A stretch of DNA of 64,000 nt from BJGV01 sp964196335 (GTDB taxonomy: Bacteria; Pseudomonadota; Gammaproteobacteria; Burkholderiales; Nitrosomonadaceae): assembly GCA_965238155.1 (NCBI GenBank), contig OZ250175.1:682001-746000 (forward strand), in the 5' to 3' direction. Shown here piece by piece: positions 55,447 to 64,000 of this stretch (positions within the stretch are counted from its first letter, which is position 1; every line of letters starts with the position of its first letter). The position numbers and the translations under genes were made by a program. The notes beneath the pieces were generated by a model. The model was not told the DNA's origin. It saw nothing but the letters and a program-made list of their open reading frames with translations, and ran no database searches.

Positions 55447-55554
55447 TTAGCGCATCTGCTCTGCAATTAACCTTGCAACTTCACGGCGTTGTTGGCAGCT
55501 TTGTCTGATCTGGTTAGGAACAGAGATAGCGATATATTCCCAGATAAATTCCAT
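55447..55554 (-). CDS. Candidate 35-aa small protein upstream of rpoE
   Basis: ATG at 55552-55554 is preceded by a very good ribosome site (AAGGAG, seven bases upstream). The frame reads MEFIWEYIAISVPNQIRQSC and then QQRREVARLIAEQMR to a TAA: a short amphipathic or hydrophobic start followed by a charged helix. It runs in the same direction as rpoE, which begins 87 bases later, so it may be a leader peptide or small regulator. No family is recognised. Confidence 0.5.
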   Translation of the reverse strand: MEFIWEYIAISVPNQIRQSCQQRREVARLIAEQMR

Positions 55555-55834
55555 TTTCTTTCTCCTTAATTAATGACTGCTATATTTTCAAGAATGTACT
55601 CAATACACTGATAAGTCCAATTAATTATTATCTATATAGTGATATATATATTATCAGCTCCTGTACAGTACGATCGATCTTAGGAAAATTGATTCAAAAG
55701 GAACTGTGCAGGCTTTATCTGTCGGTCACTATGAAGAACCCTATTGGTAGTTACTGAGATTTAAAGCGTGGCGGGTATAATAAAATGTTACTGTTACCGG
55801 ATTGATCCGATTAATTGGAAGTTTAATTTTTGCT

Positions 55835-58014
55835 ATGATTCGCATTAACGCTACAATAATTATCTTGTTCTGGATAAGTCTTGAGTCGACCTTATCTTTA
55901 GCTTCTGCTGCAACCGCAACCTTTGCACTTCCTCCGGTTCAAAGGGGGGCTAATTTTTTCGATTGTAAGACCAGACTTGAAAAACAGGGTGGGGGTTGGT
56001 GCGAAATTCGTTTACCGGGTAAGCACCCCTCAATTTCTGCAGTCTGGCCGTCGGATTTAGATGATAGAACTTTTATGTATAGCGGGCCAATCTCCGTGCT
56101 GGATGCCTGGAACGGAGCTGCTTTCGATGAGAAAAATTTATTATTCTATTTCATGGGTGGTGGTCATACTGATTATGGGGGAAATGAAGTATATGAATTC
56201 AATTTAAGAAACGGAAACTGGACGCGGCTTACCAATCCTTCCCCGCTTACTTTTTTTATCCAGAATCCTGAAGAAGACGAACCTACCAAATGTTGGGTAC
56301 CTGATTTACGTAGCGTTCCAGGCGCCCCTCACACATATGACGGTATACAATTCAGTAAAAAAACTAGGACTGTTTTTTTAATAGCGGATCATGCGGCATA
56401 CGGTTCGTGTTTTGATAGCAGAAGAAGTCATCTTAAAGGAGGCCCGCGGTTATTATCTGAAGTCAGTGGTATTTTCGAATTTAATCCTTCACGCCACAAG
56501 AGAAGAAATGGTCTGGCTCCTCTGACCTGGCGCCGTCTGGTGACACCTGGCGGTCTTGATCTAAATTATCCGCGATCATTGGAACTACCAGACGGAATGA
56601 TGATGGTTGGTAATTCGACAAGCTTTTATTCCTTTGATCCATCCAGCGGAACCATAGGTAAACGCCTTTGGGAAGAGGATGATTTAGGTGACGGCCTGGC
56701 TGAATTCCATCCGATGGGGCTGATCATGTCGATGTATCACGACACCCTATTAATCAGCAATTTGGAAACCAAGTCTTCTAAATTAATTGAGGCGCCACAA
56801 AAGAGACTTCATGGTAAATCTCTGGCTGTTGACAATAAAGGTGATGTATTCTCATGGGACGGGAGGGAAAGGATTCTTGCGATTGACATGCGTACACCTG
56901 AGTCGGGATGGACTCTCTATGACTGGACAGGTGCTGGTCCCCCCTCAGGAAATAAGAATGTCTATTCTAAATGGCAATATATTTCTGCACACGATATTTT
57001 CGTCGGACTTTCACTTCATACTACGGGTGTCTGGGTATATAAGCACCCTGCAGCCATGCCCGGGGTGGAGCTTTCTAAAACTAATCTGGATAGTTTAATT
57101 AGTGATGCTAAGTCAGGTTCAGTTGTGTCAGTTCCACCAGGCTCCTATGGTAAGGGGCTTTCTATAAACAAATCTCTCACTGTAAATCTCAAGGATGTGA
57201 AGCTTTTGGGAGTGGCTGAGGATAAAGGAATCATTAACGTTAATTGTGATGGTTGTACGGTGGTGATTGAAGATTTTTACGGTGAGGGGCGCAAGGCGGG
57301 CTGTCTCGTTGACAGTTGTGCCGGTATTAAAGCTGAAGGCAGTAATTTTCATCTGACTGTCCGGCGTAGCCATTTAAGCAATAGTATTATGGGTATCCTG
57401 ACAGACGATCGTGGTGGCCGATTAATTGTCGAAGACAGTCTGATCGAAAACATAGTTCTGAATAACCAATCAGATACCTATGGGCATGGCCTTTATGCCG
57501 GCAACATAGATTCTTTGATTATGCGCCGCTCGACCATTCGTAATGTAAATAGCTCGGGTCATATCCTGAAAAGCCGTGCAAAAGAGACTATTCTAGAAAA
57601 CGTTTACCTACTTGGTGATCAGGGGTTTCATAGTCGCTCCATCGACATGCCATGCGGAGGTATGCTCCGTATAACAAAATCAGTAATTCAGCATGGTGTA
57701 AATAGTGAAACAATGATGTAATAGCCTTGGGTGCTGAGCCTGACGACTGTGAAATTAATCCTTTGCGAGTTTTCGTTACAAAGAACTGGATTTTAATTGA
57801 TCGTGCTAAGGATGCTGATGGAAGTAACACTCTCTTTAATTGGTACGTGCCTCACGCTGTACTCGAGCTAAAAAATAATCACATTGTTAATATGGACAAA
57901 TGGTCTGGCAATAACACCAATATACGTGCAATTGCTGATTTTAATCTTAACAACAAGATATGTCGGAACCGTGCTGCATGTGGTCTTGCTAAAGATCAAC
58001 TGCCGGTTCCTTAA
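55835..58014 (+). pseudogene. Secreted kelch-like plus right-handed beta-helix protein, frameshifted
   Basis: A signal peptide (about residues 1-27 from ATG at 55835) leads an exported protein. Residues about 30-400 carry kelch/galactose-oxidase-like repeats (FYFMGGGHTDYGGNEVYEFN, WTRLTNPSP, SFDPSSG). About 420-630 form a right-handed parallel beta-helix (VVSVPPGSYGKGL, LTVRRSHLSNS, LIMRRSTIRNV). The frame ends at 57719-57721. The adjoining frame continues DVIALGAEPDDCEINPLRVF to 58014, clearly the missing C-terminus. One base lost near 57712-57716 explains it. Start choice: a TTG at 55802 is in frame but less likely. Function unknown; carbohydrate binding or cleavage is possible. Confidence 0.75.
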
Positions 58015-58178
58015 ATAATTAACAAATTATTTCGTAATTGTTAGATATATTTACATCGCAGTAATATCTGCTTCCGGTACGGAATAGACCCTTGGGTTCA
58101 ATCAAAATCCTTAATATCCCGCTCTTATCATCCGTTAAGTAGAAATTAACCAAAATCTACCTGTAATGGATTCTGAAT

Positions 58179-58451
58179 ATGGGAAATAAAGGCACTACAC
58201 TATCTGATTTTCTTGAAACTAGTAAACGGGCTGACCTGCTAGAGAAGTTTGTAAATTCAGTCTTTGATAAGGAGAATCGTCCTTATTTTATTTCGGATGA
58301 GACTTCGTTATATGACATCACTTTCGGATATGAAGAGAAGATTATTAGCAGAATTTATAAAACCTATGGTGTTTCAATTATAGAAGAGTATTTTCATTGG
58401 ACAGTCTGGGAACTTCTTGAGTTTATTTCTAATAAGGAGAAAGAACACTGA
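58179..58451 (+). CDS. Hypothetical protein, 90 aa
   Basis: I do not recognise this family. The protein is acidic and soluble, with no signal peptide, and rich in aromatic residues (LYDITFGYEEKIISRIYKTY, YFHWTVWELLEF). ATG at 58179 has weak ribosome-site support. It lies between the beta-helix gene and another small gene on the same strand. Confidence 0.55.
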   Translation: MGNKGTTLSDFLETSKRADLLEKFVNSVFDKENRPYFISDETSLYDITFGYEEKIISRIYKTYGVSIIEEYFHWTVWELLEFISNKEKEH

Positions 58452-58633
58452 TACTAATACGGAGACTATATTCTGAAAAATAGTTACTGGAAATGTATTG
58501 GAGAGGCGTTAAGTATCATGATAAATTCTTACTACACTTCAAATTATTCTCTGCTACAAGTTCTACTACCATATCAGGTAAAATAAAGGGATAATTAAAT
58601 GCGGCCGACACTTTAAAGCAACTGGGACAGGGT

Positions 58634-58885
58634 ATGGAATGTGATCATGTAAGAATATTGGATCTTGCTCGTGATGGAAGCTGGGATGAGGCCCATAAAT
58701 TAGTACAGCAATGCTCTGATGAGTTGTCCTGTCATATTCATGCATATTTACATCGGGTAGAAGGCAACATAAATAATGCAAAATACTGGTATAGCCGCAT
58801 TGGCGTTGATATGCCCAATAATAGCCTGGAAGATGAATTAAATCGTTTATATATGATGATCAGCAAATTAAGAAATGAGCATTAA
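58634..58885 (+). CDS. Hypothetical protein, 83 aa, WDEAHxLVQ/HAYLHRVEG family
   Basis: Contains ARDGSWDEAHKLVQQ, HIHAYLHRVEGNINNAKYWYSR, a pattern I recall from widespread small proteins of unknown function in proteobacteria and others. It appears to be a complete helical protein of normal length. ATG at 58634 follows GGGACAGGG. No context clue to its role. Confidence 0.75.
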   Translation: MECDHVRILDLARDGSWDEAHKLVQQCSDELSCHIHAYLHRVEGNINNAKYWYSRIGVDMPNNSLEDELNRLYMMISKLRNEH

Positions 58886-58971
58886 TAATTTATCCGGAGA
58901 TTTAGTATTTAATATATCTGCTTTATATCAAAAATAAAATTGTAGCATTTCAAAGTTAATTTCTGGTAAGC

Positions 58972-60219
58972 TTAGAATAGGTTTAACCGAAGCCAATTCC
59001 ACCAGTCTGTATAAATCCTATACCAAAAACTATAAGATCCCGGGATCTCCGGAACACTGTTCCCACTGGTACATATATTGTCATGAATCGATGAGGGTAG
59101 ATGATGATGGGCGGCTGTATATAGTGATCGAAAAATTACCTCGCAGGCATGAACAGTATTTCTGTGCACTATAATTTCATTCGAGCCGGGAATATTTGTG
59201 CCTATAGGAATACTTTCTGCTCTAATAGGAAAATTCTCTGTATTATCAGCAAGATTTCTCGCCAGCTTTCGACCTTCAGTATTTGGGCAGTCTGAGAGTA
59301 AAGGATATTTGACCTCAGAAGGAGTATCTCCACCAACAAGATCCCGGTTTTGCTCAGAATAAAATGTTACGTAAAGTATCCCTTTATCTGAGGGTTGTTC
59401 GATTGAACGACTACCAGGTGCTTCGCTTGGGTAGTTTTGTTCGATGAGATTCGTACTGATATGTGTGTCTTGTATTGGGTGTCCATTTAATTTTGTAATA
59501 AAATCCGTTGCAGCATAGTCGTTCAGTGGCTGACAGAAAATACCGTAACCATTGTTGAGCTGTTTAACTGATAACGGAGAGCTAATTGTAACGAGTTGTT
59601 TAAGTCCATGGTTGGGAGGAGAAATAGCGATAAATTCAGATACGGGTCTAAAGTTAGCATCACGATCAGGTAAAACTGTAGGTCCGCCTAACACATCTGG
59701 AAAAAAACTTTCTTCTAACGGATACAGAGTTTTCAGATATAAACGTGTGCTGATTGTTCCTTTACTGTAAGCAATAATAACTATTTTCCTGGCAATACTG
59801 TCAGGATTACCAGGATCATAATTAGAGTTATGTAGGCCAAGAATGATATCAACAGCTTGGCCTATTTCGACTACATCTTCTACAATTGACCGGTTGTTAT
59901 CTTGGAAATTTATGAAATAAGGTTTGATTCCCAGATGGCTGTTTGCTGTAAGTGCAGCTCCAAACGAAGTAAAACCATTAACAGGTTCGAGCCAGGTTTC
60001 TTGAAAATTTCGAAGATGCCCATGCACAAATAACACCGGTATTGAGGGTAATGCCAGGGATTCATCCGGGTGGCTTGTCAGAGTAGTTATATTTCCATTT
60101 GAATCCTTGGTAAAAATCTCTAAATTGGCATTTGCATTCGGGTAGCCTGAGATCAATAAGAGTACAGAAAAGATAATGAGCCAATTTTTATTTAGTATGC
60201 TAATGTGATTACTGTTCAT
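58972..60219 (-). CDS. Secreted alpha/beta-hydrolase, lipase-like
   Basis: A 415-residue exported protein with signal peptide (about residues 8-31, LIIFSVLLLISGYPNANA). The hydrolase core shows VLFVHGHLRNFQETW (oxyanion-hole HG, about 49-63) and VIIAYSKGTISTRLYL with nucleophile Ser in AYSKG (about 150-155), where lipases usually have GxSxG. A late histidine in VHRNTVHACEV could complete the triad. The region after about 210 does not match a family I know. Substrate is unknown. Confidence 0.8.
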   Translation of the reverse strand: MNSNHISILNKNWLIIFSVLLLISGYPNANANLEIFTKDSNGNITTLTSHPDESLALPSIPVLFVHGHLRNFQETWLEPVNGFTSFGAALTANSHLGIKPYFINFQDNNRSIVEDVVEIGQAVDIILGLHNSNYDPGNPDSIARKIVIIAYSKGTISTRLYLKTLYPLEESFFPDVLGGPTVLPDRDANFRPVSEFIAISPPNHGLKQLVTISSPLSVKQLNNGYGIFCQPLNDYAATDFITKLNGHPIQDTHISTNLIEQNYPSEAPGSRSIEQPSDKGILYVTFYSEQNRDLVGGDTPSEVKYPLLSDCPNTEGRKLARNLADNTENFPIRAESIPIGTNIPGSNEIIVHRNTVHACEVIFRSLYTAAHHHLPSSIHDNICTSGNSVPEIPGSYSFWYRIYTDWWNWLRLNLF

Positions 60220-60760
60220 AGAAGCATTCCCTGTTTGGTCTTTTATAGACTAATTGATATTACTAATTATAGGCTTATTCGCCGAAGTACATACTGCCTG
60301 GAACACTGCTATCGATAGAAATATAGAATTTTGTTTAAAGAACATTAAAAGATTGCAAGATACAATACAAGTTAATTATTTTTATTTTTCGTTATATATA
60401 CCAGCGTGATGGCAGTGGCAATGAATCGGCCTGATCTTTACTGATGTATAAAGAACGTATTACTCAGATAAATAAAATATGGTAGAATTATAGGTTCCCG
60501 ATTTTTCTTGTTTTTATATAAGAGTTAGCGGAGTCACCCTAGTCGCCTTTAAGTTGTCAGGTTATGATCAGAAAGTTGATATATTGATTAATTGGTAGTA
60601 TTTAACTTATTTAGTATAGAAACATTGGTATCATGCATATGTATCAAAATCGGGTCCATGTAAATGGAGCTAGTATTGAGTTATGTTGTATAGCACTCAA
60701 TGCAGGATCATAGATGCAATTTAAAACCCTATCCACCCAAAATGTTTTAGTGATGAACCT
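60220..60760. other. Long intergenic stretch, AT-rich
   Basis: About 540 bases between the lipase-like gene and a small winged-helix gene, which are divergent. No open frame of note and no strong repeat; it presumably contains both promoters. Confidence 0.5.
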
Positions 60761-61033
60761 ATGAATGAAATTCTGCAATACCTGAAAAAACATGGCGAAA
60801 AGCTTGATATGGAAATTGCTGCAGCTACAGGCATTTCACTTGCTAATGTTCGTCTTCATTTGGCAGAGCTTGCTACCAAGGGAGAGATAATGACATGCCA
60901 TTTAATTAGGCATGAGAAGGGGAAGACAATTGAAGGAATCAGTTGCCGGATAGCAGGTTATATTCCTCCTGCAGCACCTGGCAGAAAATCGAAGGCACAG
61001 CTGATGGGTGCTGCTGCTGCTGATAAGAGTTGA
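60761..61033 (+). CDS. Winged-helix DNA-binding protein, 90 aa
   Basis: The first 60 residues read as a helix-turn-helix with wing: ILQYLKKHGEKLDMEIAAAT, GISLANVRLHLAELATKGEI, then MTCHLIRHEKG and a hairpin ISCRIAGYIPP. The basic, alanine-rich tail (GRKSKAQLMGAAAADKS) may contact DNA. This resembles FaeA- or ArcR-type small regulators. ATG at 60761 follows a poor ribosome site. No target is evident; it is surrounded by long non-coding stretches. Confidence 0.8.
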   Translation: MNEILQYLKKHGEKLDMEIAAATGISLANVRLHLAELATKGEIMTCHLIRHEKGKTIEGISCRIAGYIPPAAPGRKSKAQLMGAAAADKS

Positions 61034-61868
61034 GTGGTTTTAAGTAAACTTGTCAGTAAGGACTAATCTAGTGACGCTGGGTTTGTCGATCGATCAGGCT
61101 ACCAGTCTTATAGTCTAAATAGGCTGTTTCTCTGATGAGAGTCATAAATATAAAACTAAAATAATAACCGAGCCGTAGTTCGTACAACCTATAAGCTGCA
61201 ATCCTCATTTCTTCTTCCGTTTCAATATAGTTTGGAGTAACGTTACTGTCTTTTCTTCATATATCAAGTAAGTGTTTGTTGCAGGTCTTTGCCTCCTTAT
61301 CGGGCTACGGAAAGACTAAGCTAAATTCTTTACACTCTAATATTCTCCTTAAGGCAGACTTTCTGTTCTTTACATCCAAAGAGCCGGATATTCCCTGCTA
61401 GTCAACCGAGAACAAAGGTCGACAGATCAAAACACCTGTGTTAGCTAATAATTTCTTTATTATCATCTTCATATAGACTTGAATACGTGTTGTCTCAAAT
61501 TTTTAATTTAATAAATAGTTTCTGAAAAATTACAGAATACTATCTAAAAGACGTTACTTTTCCTATTACTACATCTGATTTCATTTTCTGAGTAACTAAG
61601 ATAAATAGTCTTATAAAACGAATGCTGTAGGCCGTATAAGTTTAAATCCAGTTGTAATCTGCAACAAATAAATCCTAATTAACAAACCCTTAAAGTACCA
61701 GTAAAAGAACTGAGGTAGAAAACTACCGTTCTTCAGTAATTCAAATAGTTTGAGCTGCATTACTATTTAACCATTCGACAAATTCGTCCGATAACAGTCT
61801 GGAAATATCCCAAATATATGACATGCATTTTGATTGGGAAAACGAGGATGAAAAGGTAAAAAGAAACC
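61034..61868. other. Long stretch without a recognisable gene (about 835 bp)
   Basis: I see no credible open frame on either strand here and no recognisable RNA gene. The sequence is AT-rich, with no strong inverted repeat or remnant protein that I can name. It may be decayed DNA or hold an RNA that cannot be recognised by eye. Confidence 0.5.
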
Positions 61869-63331
61869 ATGAATAAAATTATCAATATTACATTAATGTG
61901 CTTATCTTTACTGACGTTCCCCATTTTTGCCAGTGACTTTGAAGATGGGATGAGACTTTACTCAGGTAAGGATTACATAGGTGCGGTAAACCTTTTTAAA
62001 AGATCTGCTGAGCAGGGGGCTGCAGAGGCACAATACAACCTTGCAATCATGTATACCAATGGCCAGGGTGTTAATCAAGACTATCAACAGGCTGCAAACT
62101 GGTATTAAAGGCAGCTGAGCAAGGGCACGCGCAATCACAATATAACTTAGGGTTAATATATGCTGATGGTCAAGGGGTTAACCAGGATTATCAGCAGGCA
62201 GCAGCTTGGTATGAAAAAGCTGCTGATCAAGGACATGCTAAGGCGCAATACAATTTGGGGCTTGTACATGCCGATGGTCAAGGAGTAGCACAGGATTACC
62301 GGGAGGCTGTAAAGTGTTATTACAAAGCAGCAAAGCAAGGAAATGCGAGCGCCCAGTACAATCTGGGGCTTATATATGCCAACGGTCAGGGAGTTACTCA
62401 GGATTACCGTCAGGCAGCGTTTTGGTATCACAATGCAGCCGTACAGGGAATAGCAAATTCACAATACAGTCTGGGACTAATATATACCAATGGTCAGGGT
62501 GTTACTCAGGATTATCTTCAGGCAGCGAATTGGTATCACAAAGCGGCTATACAGGGTCATGCAAAAGCACAATTAAATTTAGGTATCATGTATGACAAGG
62601 GTTTAGGGGTTAATCAGAATTTTCGCCAGGCTGCAAACTGGTATCACAAGGCAGCCAGTCAAAGAGTTGCAAGAGCGCAGTCGAATTTAGGTGTTATGTA
62701 CGCTAACGGCGAAGGGGTCAGACAAGATATTCGCGAGGCCTCAAACTGGTGGCACAAAGCTGCTAAACAAGGGTATGCAAAGGCACAATCAAATTTAGGT
62801 GCTATGTATGTAAAAGGCCAAGGAATTTCACAGAATTTTCAGAAGGCAGCGAAATGGTTTCGCAAAGCTGCTGAGCAGAGACATGCCCTGGGACTTATGT
62901 ATGTAAAGGATCTGGGAATCTCACTAGTAGATTTCCAGCAGGATGCTATTTGGTGGCGTACGGTGGCTGAAGAGGGATACGCAAAAGCACAGTCAAATTT
63001 AGGGGTTATGTACGACAAAGGCCATGGTGTTAAGCAGGATTACAACCAAGCAGTAAAATGGTATCACAAGGCTGCCGATCAGGGGTATGCCAAGGCACAA
63101 GATAATTTAAGTATTATGTACTACGAAGGACTCGGTGTTAAACAGGACTTCATTAAAGCTCATATATTGTGGAAACTTGGAAGTGTAAATAGTGATGTAA
63201 ATTCACTTAAGAATTCTCCTGAGTACTTCCCTAAGGATCGCAAAGCTTTTCAAAATAGGGTAAGTAAGAACCAAAGCATGGTTGCAGGCAAACTGCCAGC
63301 AGATAAAGTTGCATCAGAAAAATTCAGTTAA
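61869..63331 (+). pseudogene. Secreted Sel1-repeat protein, frameshifted
   Basis: The first frame gives a signal peptide (MNKIINITLMCLSLLTFPIFAS) and two or so Sel1-like repeats (AEQGAAEAQYNLAIMYTNGQ, GVNQDYQQAANWY), then a stop at 62106-62108. The next frame continues at once as KAAEQGHAQSQYNLGLIYADGQGV and on for about ten more repeats to 63331. Other repeats here read WYHKAA; one base seems lost after TGGTAT (about 62107). Repeat DNA is prone to such slips. Restored, it would be about 487 residues. Sel1 proteins are usually adaptors in signalling or envelope processes. Confidence 0.8.
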
Positions 63332-64000
63332 CTAACTATCTGATCTTTTCACCGACCGGTATAATAGGATTTAACTTCCGAGATTAATTTGTATAAGTTG
63401 ATGATTGTAGTATTACAATTTATTTCACCAATGTAATTACCAAAAATATTTGTTTTTATGTCAAGATTTAGCTTGACTTTTTGTAGTAAATTTGCCTGGA
63501 TTCTACGTAGTAATCCACATTTATTGCCCTGGCAGCATGAACATATGGCGCAAACCCGCACGGGTCTTGATTGTGAAAATAACTATATGTTTTACAACAA
63601 TAAATTATGAGTTTAAAATTTAATCTAATTAAGAAATATCCTTATGAAAGGGTACCTTAACAGCTTTAAAAGCAAATAATCCACAAACTTATCCACAGTT
63701 ACTGTGGACAAGGAAATCAGACAATCAATATTTTGAATGATCAGATAAAATCTATTTTGTGTAACTATGCAAAAATAAATTTCACTCTGCTTTCAGGAGC
63801 TTGATGTAAAATAATTATTTCTTTCGAATGAGAATAAAATTTATGGAGAAGCATTGCTCAATGAAAGCTATCTCTATACCATAGGATATCTATTGATATT
63901 CGAATAATATATTCACTAACCCAGTTTCGTATTACAGCTAAATAAATAGTAAGAGTACGTCCGTATTTATAGTTTAGTTGTGCTATATATTGTTTGGCTG
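63332..64000. other. Non-coding right edge with a DnaA-box cluster
   Basis: About 670 AT-rich bases at the right edge without a convincing gene. A short minus-strand frame at 63349-63561 has no ribosome site and unlikely composition. Its notable part is the cluster of DnaA-type boxes at 63677-63711, listed separately. Confidence 0.5.
63677..63711. other. Cluster of three DnaA-box-like 9-mers
   Basis: TAATCCACA (63677-63685, one mismatch to TTATCCACA), a perfect TTATCCACA (63689-63697), and TGTGGACAA (63703-63711, reverse strand, one mismatch) sit within 35 bases in AT-rich DNA. The second and third face each other, making an inverted repeat TCCACAGT-T-ACTGTGGA. Such grouping is seen at replication origins and at DnaA-regulated promoters. 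No dnaA gene is in the window. Confidence 0.5.

Noticed and set aside
63349..63561. Minus-strand 70-codon frame near the right edge
   Set aside because: No ribosome site, no recognisable pattern, and it lies in AT-rich non-coding DNA.

Overview
The window looks like one stretch of a Gram-negative bacterial chromosome, most likely a betaproteobacterium close to Nitrosomonas or a related nitrosomonad. This is inferred from gene content and recalled family features, not from a search. The supports are the psd-ilvC-ilvH-ilvI order, the GE-type thiamine-pyrophosphate motif of the acetolactate synthase, a complete hopanoid cluster, a short Psd, and outer-membrane systems (MlaA, MltA, DsbC). Base composition is AT-leaning. 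I see no insertion sequence, phage or CRISPR array.

Layout. 1-4 kb: 3' part of a leftward psd-ilv operon (phospholipid and branched-chain amino acid synthesis). 4.4-8.2 kb: rpsO-pnp, dksA, and tRNA-Pro, tRNA-Arg and tRNA-His. 8.4-10.3 kb: GTP-type PEP carboxykinase with a terminator hairpin. 10.3-20 kb: a leftward isoprenoid/hopanoid block (ispH, hpnH, hpnM, hpnN, mlaA, shc, hpnG). It covers the late isoprenoid step, squalene cyclisation, side-chain building and lipid transport to the outer membrane. 20.3-22.1 kb: umuD with a broken umuC. 22.3-34 kb: mscS followed by a glycogen/maltodextrin/trehalose operon (glgB, glgC, glgX, malQ, treY). 34-41 kb: tRNA-Leu, a small unknown gene, then queA-tgt-yajC-secD-secF and a DedA-family gene. 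41-50 kb: hemH, hrcA, nadK, recN, crcB, a tiny membrane protein, mltA, dsbC and a UbiH-family hydroxylase. 50-64 kb: tRNA-Met, then a sparsely coding accessory region. It holds a decayed methyltransferase, small secreted proteins, a dihaem peroxidase, a CDF transporter, an RpoE-like sigma factor, a frameshifted kelch/beta-helix protein, a lipase-like protein, a winged-helix protein, a frameshifted Sel1-repeat protein, and a compact DnaA-box cluster near the right edge.

The most unusual observation is that three otherwise intact genes (ispH, glgB, treY) have no ATG, GTG or TTG at the position where family conservation requires the start, but have ATA there. For ispH and glgB the ATA sits 5-6 bases after a strong Shine-Dalgarno sequence. 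For glgB and treY it overlaps the upstream stop codon as ATAA, the exact geometry of the common ATGA coupling. A second theme is gene decay: umuC, a methyltransferase, a beta-helix protein and a Sel1 protein are each broken by a small lesion.
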